Positions 50,501-59,156 are shown, numbered from the stretch's first letter. The stretch: DNA of 64,000 nucleotides from JBCCOW01 sp039025855 (GCA_039025855.1 JBCCNL010000018.1:6195-70194); one strand, 5' to 3'. The notes: a model not told the origin generated them from the letters alone. Numbers and translations: made by a program.

Positions 50501-50642
50501 AGATTCTCAGATCGGCGTCAAGCCTTTCTTGGCGGGCCGCGGAAACTACGCAGTCGGTGGGATCGATTGGCCTGCATTGGGTCCCACCCTCGGGCGGGCG
50601 CGGCCAGGCAAGAGCTCGGTCGAGGCTTGAGTCGGTTGGTGT

Positions 50643-51938
50643 TTACCGGGCGGTGTATCGACGCCGCGTGAGGACTGTCGTGCAGAGGATGCTGAGCACG
50701 AGGGCTGAGGCAGGCTCTGGGATGGTGACGAGGAAGACACCGATATTCGGGTCTTCGAAGGTCCCGGTAGCTGCGCTGAAGACGATCCGATCACCGGAGA
50801 GCCCACGGGGGTCGACGAGGATGTCCAGTACGGTCTCGCCATCGATCAGGTCGCCGGTCTGGAGCAGGACCTGCAGGCCGTTGATCTCGTCCCAAAGCAC
50901 CAGGAATTCGTTTTCGTCGTCAAAGGCCGTGAACACGACTCGGCCGTCATCGATCGCCAGCCCTGGGGTGAAGGCGGGGTTGCTCATCCCGCCGATGCCG
51001 ACCAGATCGCCTACTTGTCCGGGCAAGGTGGTATCGGCGTCAGCGATCTCGATGAGGGTTCCATCGATGGAGACGAAGAGTGAATCATCGGACTCCCCAA
51101 ACTCAAGCCCGAGGAACGCGACATCGCCGTCCGCCGTGACCGGCACGGAGAGTGATACGAACTCTGGACCGCTGTCACCGGGCGGCAAAAACCCGGTGGT
51201 GGCAATCTGTTCCAGGGCACCCTCGGGTGTGCGGAGGACGATGGCTTCGGAGGAGAACTCGCCGATCGCGTTGAATACTACGAAGCCGGCGTCCGCGGAG
51301 CCAAGGGAGATGGCGGTCTGGGCGAGGGGCTCGCCGTCGAGGCCCAGGACGGTGGTGGCGCTCGTGATCAGTTCGGTCTGCGTAAACGGTGTGGTGAGGT
51401 CCGCAGAGATGATGCGGGTTGTGCCGGCATCCAGATCGTTGACGCCAAAGACTGCCTGGTTGCCATCGACGCTAAAGATGATGCCGACCGAGAGACCACC
51501 GCCCTGTTCAGAGAAGGCTTGAAATGCTTCGCCCGGGCCCGTCGAGCCGAAGTATCCGCTGACGCGTTCGCCGACCAGCGGGTTGGTGATCCCGAATCCC
51601 ACAAAGCGTGGGCCCTCGACCTGCCCGGCGATGGTGCCGGCGATGGGTTCATCGGTGCCGGGGACTGTGTCCCCGATACTCAGGACCGGTTCGAGTTGGC
51701 CGGTCGTGATGTCGCCTCGGATGTAGGTGTCGTCGCCGGGACCTATGGCCTGGAACGAAAAGAAATCGCCGTCGATCCTTGGGTCAAAGAGAGTAGACGG
51801 TGTGAAGTCGATTACGTCGGCCAAGTCCGGGTCCTGGATCGTGACCAGGGTCTCGATGGTCTGTCCCAGAGCCGTATGGACGCCGGACAGGCTTGCGACA
51901 AGGCCGAAGACCCCGATCCACGGAAATCTCTGATGCAT
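50643..51938 (-). CDS. PEP-CTERM protein, exported beta-propeller-like
   Basis: 431 aa from Met 51938 (a GTG 12 nt upstream is possible). Signal peptide MHQRFPWIGVFGLVASLSGVHTALGQ. The C-terminus is a PEP-CTERM sorting signal: IPEPAS, a hydrophobic stretch (ALVLSILCTTVL) and a basic end (TRRRYTAR). The body has recurring strands of the form DGNQAVFGVN, DAGFVVFNAIG, DGDVAFLGLEFG and DGRVVFTAFD, about 60 residues apart, as in beta-propeller-like repeats. Such proteins are processed by an exosortase and sent to the surface or matrix. The gene is visibly less GC-rich than its neighbours. No exosortase gene lies in the window. Confidence 0.85.
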   Translation of the reverse strand: MHQRFPWIGVFGLVASLSGVHTALGQTIETLVTIQDPDLADVIDFTPSTLFDPRIDGDFFSFQAIGPGDDTYIRGDITTGQLEPVLSIGDTVPGTDEPIAGTIAGQVEGPRFVGFGITNPLVGERVSGYFGSTGPGEAFQAFSEQGGGLSVGIIFSVDGNQAVFGVNDLDAGTTRIISADLTTPFTQTELITSATTVLGLDGEPLAQTAISLGSADAGFVVFNAIGEFSSEAIVLRTPEGALEQIATTGFLPPGDSGPEFVSLSVPVTADGDVAFLGLEFGESDDSLFVSIDGTLIEIADADTTLPGQVGDLVGIGGMSNPAFTPGLAIDDGRVVFTAFDDENEFLVLWDEINGLQVLLQTGDLIDGETVLDILVDPRGLSGDRIVFSAATGTFEDPNIGVFLVTIPEPASALVLSILCTTVLTRRRYTAR

Positions 51939-52046
51939 CTGTATACTCACTCTTACTCACAGGCTTTTAGGCAGCAAAGGCTGTATACAGGCTAGGAGGC
52001 GTTGAGGCAAGACTTGATTGCGGAGACCTTGGTTGTGAGTGACTGA

Positions 52047-53375
52047 TCATGCTTGGGCGGAGACCGCAGCGAAGTCGGGCTCGGGTTCGAGCTCAGCGGC
52101 GAGGAGGTCGTCGTAGGTTTCGCGGCGGCGGATGACGGTGAAGTCGTCGCCATCGACGAGGACCTCGGGGGGCTTGGGCATGGTGTTGTAATTGGAGGCC
52201 ATGACCATGCCGTAGGCACCGGCGGAGAAGATGGCGAGGAGGTCGCCGCGGGCGACGGGGGGGAGCGGGCGGTCGAGGGCGAGGTAGTCGCCGGTCTCGC
52301 AGATGGGGCCGACGATGTCGACGGGCTCGAGGCCGGGCATGTCCATGTCTTGGGCACGTGCGGCGGGGACGTGGTTGGGCGCGACAGAGGCGGGCCAGAT
52401 GAATTGCCAGGCGTCGTAGAGCGTGGGCCGGATGAGGTGGTGCATGCCGGTGTCGACGATGACGAACTTTTTGCGGCCGCCCTTCTTGAGGTACTGGACG
52501 CGGGTGAGGAGGATGCCGGCGTTGGCGGCGAGGGTTCGGCCGGGCTCGAGGATGACGGTGCCACCGGCGTCTTTGAAGGGCTGGAGCAGCGGGACGATGG
52601 CGTCGGCGTAGTCCTGGTAGGCGGGGGAGGCGCCGGTCTCGTAGTCGGCGGCGTAGCCCCCGCCGATGTCGAGGGCCCGGACGGGGAAGCCGGCTTCGCG
52701 GAGGGCGTCGACGAGTTCCAGCGTCTTGGTGATGGCCTTGACGTAGGGCTCGGGGGAGTAGATCGGCGAGCCGATGTGGAGGTGGATCGCGTCGAGGAGC
52801 AGGTCGGTCGAGGTGGCGTACTTCTGGAAGAAGGCCATGGCCCGGTCGATGTCGACGCCGAACTTGGTTTCCTTCTTGCCGGTGGTGGTCTTGTCGTGGG
52901 TTTTGTCGTCGGCGACGTCGGGGTTGATGCGGAGGGCGGCGTGGGCGGGTCGTCCCATGCGGGCGGCGATGGCGGCGATGTTCTCGAACTCGGCCTCGGA
53001 CTCGATGTTGAACCAGCCGATGCCGGCCTCGATGGCGGCGGCGATCTCGGGGTCGGTCTTGCCGACGCCGGCGTAGACGATTTTTGAGGGGTCGGAGCCG
53101 GCGGTCATGGCGCGGTGGAGCTCGCCGCCGGAGACGACGTCCATGCCGGAGCCGCGCTCGGCGAGGAGCTTGCAGAGGTGGATGTTGCCGCAGGACTTGA
53201 TGGAGTAGCAGACGATGGGGTCGAGGGGGGCGAAGGCGGCGGTGATCGCGTCGTAGTGGTGTTCGAGGGTGGCCTTGGAGTAGACGTAGGCGGGGGTGTC
53301 GACGGCCTGGGCGATGCGGTCGAGGGCGACGCCTTCGCAGTGGAGCTGGCCGTCGTGGTATTCAAAGCGGTCCAT
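52047..53375 (-). CDS. lysA: Diaminopimelate decarboxylase
   Basis: 442 aa. It decarboxylates meso-diaminopimelate to lysine, the last step of lysine synthesis. Fold type III PLP enzyme: YSIKSCGNIHLCKLLAERGSGMDVVSGGEL with the PLP lysine in YSIKS, HLHIGSPI, DIGGGYAADY, ILEPGRTLAANAG, and the substrate-binding CETGDYLALDR with FSAGAYGMVMASNYN. Length and motif order fit LysA. The ATG at 53375 gives MDRFEYHDGQLHCEGVAL. A TAAACT box about 45 nt upstream could be its promoter, so it appears to have a leader. Confidence 0.94.
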   Translation of the reverse strand: MDRFEYHDGQLHCEGVALDRIAQAVDTPAYVYSKATLEHHYDAITAAFAPLDPIVCYSIKSCGNIHLCKLLAERGSGMDVVSGGELHRAMTAGSDPSKIVYAGVGKTDPEIAAAIEAGIGWFNIESEAEFENIAAIAARMGRPAHAALRINPDVADDKTHDKTTTGKKETKFGVDIDRAMAFFQKYATSTDLLLDAIHLHIGSPIYSPEPYVKAITKTLELVDALREAGFPVRALDIGGGYAADYETGASPAYQDYADAIVPLLQPFKDAGGTVILEPGRTLAANAGILLTRVQYLKKGGRKKFVIVDTGMHHLIRPTLYDAWQFIWPASVAPNHVPAARAQDMDMPGLEPVDIVGPICETGDYLALDRPLPPVARGDLLAIFSAGAYGMVMASNYNTMPKPPEVLVDGDDFTVIRRRETYDDLLAAELEPEPDFAAVSAQA

Positions 53376-53490
53376 GGGCGGGGTTCCGAGTGTGTGATTG
53401 AGGGATCGCCGGGATAGGCGGAACCGCAGAGTTTAGTGCGGGTAGCGTGGATTTGTCGCGGGCCGGCTTCTGGAATCTCCGGCGGGCTTC

Positions 53491-53496
53491 TATAAT
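53491..53496 (+). promoter_or_regulatory. -10 box TATAAT for the Uma2 gene
   Basis: Perfect consensus, 6 nt (TCGGCC) before the GTG at 53503. Confidence 0.65.
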
Positions 53497-53502
53497 TCGG
53501 CC

Positions 53503-54108
53503 GTGACGACGATCAGAGCAGCCCAGCCCGTGGAGCGAGAAGCGGCCCCGATGAAGTGGACGCGGGAACAGTACTACGCGGCCGGCGAGGCGGGGGTGTT
53601 TACCGGGCGGAGGGTGGAATTGATCGGCGGTACGATCGTGGAGATGGCTCCACAGAAGAACACCCATGCTGTCTGCGTTGGCTTGCTGCAAGGTTTGTTT
53701 ACGCGGCTTTACGGAGACGCCTGCTGGGTGCGGATGCAGTTGCCTTTGAGGATCAAAGAGGTGTCGGAGCCCGAGCCGGATGTTGCGGTGGTGACGGGGT
53801 CGCCGCGGGATTACGACGAGCACCCGGATGCTGCTTTGCTCGTGGTCGAAGCGTCGGATTCAACCCTGGCGTACGACCGGGGGGCGAAGGCGAGTCTGTA
53901 TGCGGCGGGCGGGATCGAGGAGTATTGGGTGGTGAATCTGATCGAGCGGGTCCTAGAGGTGTACCGGTCGCCGATGGCGGACGCGGCGGCGGCGTTCGGG
54001 GCGAAGTATGGGGAGCGGCGGGTCCTGGGGGTGGAGGAGTCGGTGGAGCCGATGGCGTGGCGTGGTGGCGCGGGCGGGGTGGTGTTGGTGAAGGACGTAT
54101 TGCCATAG
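53503..54108 (+). CDS. Uma2 family (DUF820) restriction-endonuclease-fold protein
   Basis: 201 aa from GTG 53503. MKWTREQYYAAGEAGVFTGRRVELIGGTIVEM is the family N-terminal block, EPEPDVAVV carries the Asp of the PD-(D/E)XK fold, LLVVEASDST the Glu, followed by DRGAKASLYAAGGIEEYWVVNL with the Lys and Tyr region. Uma2 proteins are abundant in cyanobacteria and planctomycetes; their target and role are unsettled, though nuclease activity is expected. Nothing in the context suggests a partner; it diverges from lysA. Confidence 0.9.
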   Translation: MTTIRAAQPVEREAAPMKWTREQYYAAGEAGVFTGRRVELIGGTIVEMAPQKNTHAVCVGLLQGLFTRLYGDACWVRMQLPLRIKEVSEPEPDVAVVTGSPRDYDEHPDAALLVVEASDSTLAYDRGAKASLYAAGGIEEYWVVNLIERVLEVYRSPMADAAAAFGAKYGERRVLGVEESVEPMAWRGGAGGVVLVKDVLP

Positions 54109-54122
54109 ACAGCAGGCCTGCG

Positions 54123-54362
54123 ATGCTTAGCAGCCGCCCCGCATGGGTGGGGTATCTGATGATCGAGTTCGAGCGGGAGTCGTGCCGGCAACGGGGCGTG
54201 CAGTCAGCGTGGGTCCGGGCACGGCTGAATGACGCTGCGGCGTGGGGGTGTGAGCTGGTGTCGGGCGGGAGCGACTTTGAGTCTTCGACTCGACAGAACA
54301 TGGAGCGGGCGGGGCTTCGGATGGCGTACATGGCGGCGCTGTGGGCACAGGGCGGGGGTTGA
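54123..54362 (+). pseudogene. C-terminal remnant of a GNAT acetyltransferase
   Basis: About 79 codons in frame. RQRGVQSAWVRARLNDAAAWGCEL and STRQNMERAGLRMAYMAALW resemble the acetyl-CoA-binding helix (R/Q-x-x-G-x-x-S/A) and the final N-x-x-R-A-G-F-x-x-x-Y block of GNAT enzymes, but the N-terminal half of the domain is missing because the Uma2 gene ends just upstream. It may still be translated from ATG 54123 or 54159. It ends 0 bp before the kinase gene. I read it as a decayed gene. Confidence 0.55.
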
Positions 54363-54974
54363 ATGGTGAGGGTTGCTGATCGGAGTGTGAAGCCGACACG
54401 GGTGGGCCGACGGATTGCGGTGGTGGGGGTGTCGGGGAGTGGGAAGAGTTACGTGGCCCGGGCGTTGGCCGAGCGTTTGGGGATTCTGTATGTGGCGAAC
54501 GACGCGTTGATCTGGGAGGCGGACTGGAAGGAGCCGACGCCGGAGCAGGAGTACCGGAACTTCGACGAGGCGACGGCGGGGGAGGCGTGGGTGATCGACG
54601 GGAACCTGAACCCGAAGAGTGCGGCCGACCGGCTGGTGCTGGATCGGATTGATACGCTGGTGTGGTTGGCGTTGCCGAGGCGTGAGGTCTGGCCGCAGCT
54701 GCTGGGGCGGACGGTCAAGCGGGCGGCGACGCGGGAGGAGCTGTGGCACGGCAATCGCGAGTCGTGGCGGACGTCGTTTCTGTCGAAGGACTCGATCCTG
54801 TGGTGGTCGGTCAAGACGTACAACCACAACCGCAGACGGTATGGGCCCTGGATGACCGACGCAGCGCATGCACACCTGATCCGGGTGCGGCTGGGGTCGC
54901 GTCGGGAGGTCAGGCGGTGGTTGAAGTCGGTCTCTGCGCTGAGTGAGCAAGGCGGCGTCCCTGATGGAAGATGA
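54363..54974 (+). CDS. P-loop kinase-like protein (adenylate-kinase-like, FlaR/topology-modulation type)
   Basis: 203 aa. Walker A is VVGVSGSGKSYVARALAERLG. IYVANDALIWEADWKEPTPEQE is the typical D...W block of this kinase group, and WVIDGNLN the Walker B-like strand. RTVKRAATREELWHGNRESW and the Arg-rich helix act as lid. Substrate is unknown: the group was annotated as DNA topology modulation proteins, with no clear evidence. It follows a GNAT remnant and overlaps the start of the GNAT gene downstream. Confidence 0.83.
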   Translation: MVRVADRSVKPTRVGRRIAVVGVSGSGKSYVARALAERLGILYVANDALIWEADWKEPTPEQEYRNFDEATAGEAWVIDGNLNPKSAADRLVLDRIDTLVWLALPRREVWPQLLGRTVKRAATREELWHGNRESWRTSFLSKDSILWWSVKTYNHNRRRYGPWMTDAAHAHLIRVRLGSRREVRRWLKSVSALSEQGGVPDGR

Positions 54975-55563
54975 GCGTTTGCTGCCGGTCGAGGTTGAAA
55001 CGTGTGCGATGTCGGAAGAAGCCTTGGCGGCGTATGCCGAGGTGCCGATCCGGTTTGAGGTTTGGGAACGGTTGCGGGTGGGCGTGGGTGATGCGGGCCG
55101 GGCGTTGGAGGGGTTGGCGGTGGAGCGGGTGGTGCCGGGGTATGTGAAGGATTACGACGCGTTGCCTGCGGAAGGTCCGATGGGTTGGCCGAGACGGTTT
55201 GATGTGGGGTGTTGGGGGTTGCTGATGGCGCAGCGGGATGGGCGCTGTGTGGGGGGAGCGGTTGTGGCGCAGGGGAGCACGGGTGTGGAGATGCTGGAGG
55301 GGCGGGATGACTTGGCGGTGTTGTGGGACTTGCGGGTGGAGCCCGCGGCGCGGGGGTGTGGGGTGGGGCGTCGGTTGTTTGCGGCGGCGGCGGCGTGGGC
55401 GGTGGAGCGGGGGTGTGTGGAGCTGCGGGTCGAGACGCAGGACATCAATGTGTCGGCGTGTCGGTTGTATGCGGGGCAGGGGTGTCGGCTGATGTCTGTG
55501 GAGCCGGGGGCGTATGTGGATTGCCCAGGGGAGGCGAAGCTGATCTGGCAGAAGGTGTTTTGA
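54964..55563 (+). CDS. GNAT-family N-acetyltransferase
   Basis: 199 aa from ATG 54964, overlapping the kinase end by 11 bp; a GTG at 54943 is possible. GNAT motif A is LWDLRVEPAARGCGVGRRLFAAAAAWA (the QxxGxG/A site reads RGCGVG), and motif B is VETQDINVSACRLYAGQGCRLM. The N-terminal 100 residues, with RFEVWERLRVGVGD and YVKDYDALPAEGPMGW, contribute the acceptor side. Acceptor unknown; such enzymes acetylate antibiotics, peptides or amines. Overlap with the kinase suggests one transcript. Confidence 0.85.
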   Translation: MEDERLLPVEVETCAMSEEALAAYAEVPIRFEVWERLRVGVGDAGRALEGLAVERVVPGYVKDYDALPAEGPMGWPRRFDVGCWGLLMAQRDGRCVGGAVVAQGSTGVEMLEGRDDLAVLWDLRVEPAARGCGVGRRLFAAAAAWAVERGCVELRVETQDINVSACRLYAGQGCRLMSVEPGAYVDCPGEAKLIWQKVF

Positions 55564-55646
55564 TTGCGTGAGATGGGGCGGAGCCGAGGGGTTAGTCTGA
55601 TGCGGGGGGTGGGCCGTGGTTTGGGCGTCTGGTGTTGGAGTGTTTC

Positions 55647-57113
55647 ATGCCGAAGAACATTGTTTGGGTTTGCACGGATCAGCAGCGGGGGGACAGCCTG
55701 GGGTGTACGGGGAATCCGTATGCGGAGACGCCGGTGCTGGACGCGTTGGCGGCGGAGGGGGCGTTGTTGACGCGGGTGATTTCGTCGCATCCGGTGTGCA
55801 TGCCGTCACGGGCGTCGATGCACACGGGAACGCTGCCGTTGCGTCACGGGGTGGTGTGCAACGGGATCACGCTGCCGCGCCGAGAGGCGGGGGATCACGA
55901 GCGGGCGAGCCACGCGGCGACGCTGGCGGATCACCTGCTTGAGCAGGGGTACCACACGCGTTGCATCGGGAAGCTGCACCTGCAGGCGCATCAGCCTGGT
56001 ATTGAGCACGGGCTGCGGGAGTCTTATGCGATGTGGGCGTCGGGCACGAATGACGACTGGACGGGGCCGTTGTATGGGTTTGAGCATCTGGAGATGAGCG
56101 AGGGGCATGGGGCCCAGCCGGGCGGGGCGTTTCTGCCGTGGCTAAAGGCGAAGGACCCGGCGGCGGCGGCGCGGTTGTTGGACACGAGCACTTGGCCGGA
56201 GCGGCCGTGCTCGATGGGTCAGGTGCGGGCGTCGCCGATCCCGACGCGGTGCAGCGCGACGCACTGGGTGGCGGAGCGTGCGGAGGCGTTTATTGAGAGC
56301 GACGCGGCGACGGAGCGGCCGTTCTTCTGTTGGTTGGGGATCCCGGACCCGCACCACGCGTGGCAGCCGCCGGCGGAGGTGGCGGAGCGGTTTGCGGATC
56401 GGGACTTTTTGCAGCCGGCGACTGGGCCGAAGCGGAACGCGGTGGCGTGCTGGCGGACGTGCGAGGGGATGGGGGATGCGTTGGCGAATTACACGGATGC
56501 GGCGGCGTGTCTGGCGGCGGTTCGGCGGTACACCGATGCGCAGAACGCGGTGATTGATGAGGCGGTGGGCCGGGTGGTGGATGCGTTGAAGCGGCGGGGG
56601 TTGTGGGAGGACACGGTGTTCTTTTTCGGGTCGGACCACGGCGAGTTTCTGGGGGACTTTGGGCGGGTGCAGAAGGTGGACGCGAGCTGCCGGAGCCTGA
56701 GCCATGTGCCGGGGGTGATGTGGGACCCGAGCGGCGGGGTGAGCGGGCGCGTGGATAATGTGTGTGGCGGGGTGGATGTGGGCCCGACGCTGTGTCGGTC
56801 GGCGGGCGTGCCGTGGGACGTGGCGGACGGGCGTGCGTTGCAGGACGGCGGGACCGGCCGAGCGTTGGTGCAGTGCGTGGGCAACGGGACGGGGAAGGTC
56901 AGGGCGAACTACTCGTGGTGGACGGAGCACGAGCGGCTGACGTGGCATCCGGAGACGGACGAGCTGGAGTACTACGACCACCGGGAGGACCCGGACGAGT
57001 TGGTGAACACGGCGGGTGACCACGGGGATCGGTGTGCCGAGCTGAAGTCGGTGTTGCTGGCGGCGTGCCTGGGGAGCGTGGCCCGGGGTGTGGGCCGTGT
57101 GAGTATGTGGTGA
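55647..57113 (+). CDS. Type I sulfatase (Cys-type)
   Basis: 488 aa from ATG 55647 with GGAG 8 nt upstream. The modification site is CMPSRASMHTG, so Cys51 would become formylglycine; the anaerobic sulfatase-maturating enzyme or FGE is not in the window. KNIVWVCTDQQRGDSLGC holds the first metal ligands, FFCWLGIPDPHHAW and FGSDHGEFLGD further ones. The protein has no signal peptide, unusual for planctomycete sulfatases, which are often exported. Probable action on a sulfated sugar or aryl ester; substrate unknown. It converges with the GGDEF-EAL gene. Confidence 0.92.
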   Translation: MPKNIVWVCTDQQRGDSLGCTGNPYAETPVLDALAAEGALLTRVISSHPVCMPSRASMHTGTLPLRHGVVCNGITLPRREAGDHERASHAATLADHLLEQGYHTRCIGKLHLQAHQPGIEHGLRESYAMWASGTNDDWTGPLYGFEHLEMSEGHGAQPGGAFLPWLKAKDPAAAARLLDTSTWPERPCSMGQVRASPIPTRCSATHWVAERAEAFIESDAATERPFFCWLGIPDPHHAWQPPAEVAERFADRDFLQPATGPKRNAVACWRTCEGMGDALANYTDAAACLAAVRRYTDAQNAVIDEAVGRVVDALKRRGLWEDTVFFFGSDHGEFLGDFGRVQKVDASCRSLSHVPGVMWDPSGGVSGRVDNVCGGVDVGPTLCRSAGVPWDVADGRALQDGGTGRALVQCVGNGTGKVRANYSWWTEHERLTWHPETDELEYYDHREDPDELVNTAGDHGDRCAELKSVLLAACLGSVARGVGRVSMW

Positions 57114-57123
57114 CTGCGATGAG

Positions 57124-58980
57124 TCAGGCGGAGAGGCGGGGGGCGGCGGCTTGGGTGGACTTCTCGATGTAGGCGAGGGCGGAGGCGGGGTCGAGGGCTT
57201 TGCTGAAGAAGAAGCCCTGGCCTTGCTCGCAGTCGCAGGCCTGGAGGAGGGCGAGCTGTTCGGCGGTCTCGATGCCTTCGGCGGTGACGCGGACGCCGAG
57301 GTTGTTGGCGAGTCCGACCATGGCATGGATGATGGCGGCGACGTCGCGGGAGGTCTTGGTTTGTTCGAGGAAGCGTCGGTCGAGCTTAACGCCTGAGATA
57401 GGGAGTTGGTGGAGGAGTTCGAGGGAGACGAAGCCGGAGCCGAAGTCGTCGATCTGGAGTCGGACGCCGCGGTCGGCGATGGCGACGAGGGTATCGCGCA
57501 TGGCGTTGTCGACGAGGCACTCTTCGCGCATCTCGAGGGAGAGTGCGTCGGGGGGCAGCTCGCTCATGCGGAGCATTTCGTCGAGCTGATCGAGGAGGTC
57601 GGGCTGTGCGAGCTGGAGGGGTGAGATGTTGACCGAGACGCGGAGGGCGGAGCAGCCGGCGGCACGCCAGGCGCCGGCCCACTCGAGGGCTTCGGAGAGG
57701 ACCCAGTGTCCGAGGGGGACGATGAGGCCGGTCTCCTCGGCGACGGGGATGAAGTCGGCGGGCGGGATGCTGCCGAGCTCGGGGTCTTTCCAGCGGGCGA
57801 GGGCCTCGACGGCGACGGCTTCGCCGGTGTGGAGGTTGACGATGGGCTGGTACTCGACGTCGAGGCGGTTGCGTTCAAGAGCTTTGCGGAGCTGGCCTTC
57901 CATTTTCAGGCGGCGCTCCGCCTCGGCGTTCATCGAAGGATCGAAGAGGGAGAGCCGGCCTCGGCCGCCGTGCTTGGAGCGGTACATGGCGACGTCGGCG
58001 TCGCGCAGCGCGTTTTCGCGGGTGTTGCCGGGGATGGCCATCGCGAGCCCGACGCTGCCCGCGGCGCGGACGGCCTGTCCACAGAGCTGGTGCGGGGCTT
58101 CGAGGGCGGTGACTATCTGCTGTGCGGCTTCCTTGGCGACTTGTTCGTTGACGTCATCGAGGACGACGGCGAATTCGTCGCCGCCGAGCCGAGCGATGAC
58201 GGTCTGCTTAGAGGGGGTGTCGGCGAGGGAGTGCTGGAGGCGTTGGGCGACGGCCTGGAGGAGGGCGTCGCCGACGTCGTGGCCCATGGAATCGTTGACG
58301 TTCTTGAAGTGGTCGAGGTCGAGCATCATGACCGCGTAGGCGTGGTCTTCGTTGGGGCGGGCGTTATAGGCCTTGGTGATGCGGTCTAGCTCGCGGAGCA
58401 GTGAGGTGCGGTTGTGGAGTCCGGTAAGGGCGTCGTAGTTGTTCTCGCGGTGGAGCTGGAGCTCGGCTGCTTTTCGGGCAGAGATGTCCTGGATCTGGGC
58501 GACGAAGGCGAGGGGCTTGCCGTTGTCTTCGCGGACCAGAGAGACGTTGATCAGTGCCCAGATGATGTGGCCGGACTTCTGGAAGTAGCGTTTTTCCAGC
58601 TGGTATTTATCGAGGTCGCCGGCGAGGACTCTGCGGACCGCTTCGAGGTCTTGCTCGAGGTCGTCGGGGTGGGTCAGGGCCTGGAAGTCGAGGGCGAGGA
58701 GTTCGTCGGCGGTGTAGCCGAGGAGCTCGCAGGTGGCCTGGTTGACGCGGAGCCATCGGCCGTCGGGTGCGACGAGGGCCATGCCGATGGCGGTGCGTTC
58801 GAAGGCGCTTTCGAAAAACGCGGGGTCGTCGCCGATGGTGGGCTTGGTGTCTTTAGCCCAGGCCTTGCCGGGCAGTCCCTTGCCGCGTGGGCCGCTGGGG
58901 GCCCGGCCGGCCGGCTGGTGGGTGGAGTCCGGGGATTGGGATTGCGGGGGAGTTGCCACGCCTGGATCACCGAAGGGCAC
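57124..58980 (-). CDS. PAS-GGDEF-EAL protein (cyclic di-GMP turnover)
   Basis: 618 aa, GTG start. A Pro/Gln-rich N-terminus (about 1-50) leads to a PAS domain (FFESAFERTAIGMALVAPDGRWLRVNQATCELLGY), then GGDEF with the intact LGGDEFAVVLDD, and EAL with AVEALARW, SVNISPLQL, IDDFGSGFVSLELL, VKLDRRFLEQ and VTAEGIETAEQL. Both active-site signatures look complete, though the EITE-like block reads LEMREE. The PAS domain would sense a signal and set the balance of synthesis and breakdown. No transmembrane segment is seen, so it is cytoplasmic. Confidence 0.94.
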   Translation of the reverse strand: MPFGDPGVATPPQSQSPDSTHQPAGRAPSGPRGKGLPGKAWAKDTKPTIGDDPAFFESAFERTAIGMALVAPDGRWLRVNQATCELLGYTADELLALDFQALTHPDDLEQDLEAVRRVLAGDLDKYQLEKRYFQKSGHIIWALINVSLVREDNGKPLAFVAQIQDISARKAAELQLHRENNYDALTGLHNRTSLLRELDRITKAYNARPNEDHAYAVMMLDLDHFKNVNDSMGHDVGDALLQAVAQRLQHSLADTPSKQTVIARLGGDEFAVVLDDVNEQVAKEAAQQIVTALEAPHQLCGQAVRAAGSVGLAMAIPGNTRENALRDADVAMYRSKHGGRGRLSLFDPSMNAEAERRLKMEGQLRKALERNRLDVEYQPIVNLHTGEAVAVEALARWKDPELGSIPPADFIPVAEETGLIVPLGHWVLSEALEWAGAWRAAGCSALRVSVNISPLQLAQPDLLDQLDEMLRMSELPPDALSLEMREECLVDNAMRDTLVAIADRGVRLQIDDFGSGFVSLELLHQLPISGVKLDRRFLEQTKTSRDVAAIIHAMVGLANNLGVRVTAEGIETAEQLALLQACDCEQGQGFFFSKALDPASALAYIEKSTQAAAPRLSA

Positions 58981-59150
58981 GGATAGGGTTGCGCCGGACG
59001 CTGGCGCGCTGTTAGAGAGGTCTTCGGGTGATTGGGCCTTGCGGTCAAGCCGGGACTAAGTAAAACCCTAAGGAAGGATTGGGTCGGCCTGGGTTATCCG
59101 GACGTTGAGGGCGGGGAACCGATGCGTCCCCCGTTTGGCTGGGCTGGGTC

Positions 59151-59156
59151 TATACT
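59151..59156 (+). promoter_or_regulatory. -10 box TATACT for leuB
   Basis: Predicts a leader of about 55 nt that contains a hairpin (arms GACGGC and GCCGTC around TTG, near 59173-59187) and GGAAAGG before the ATG. Confidence 0.45.
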
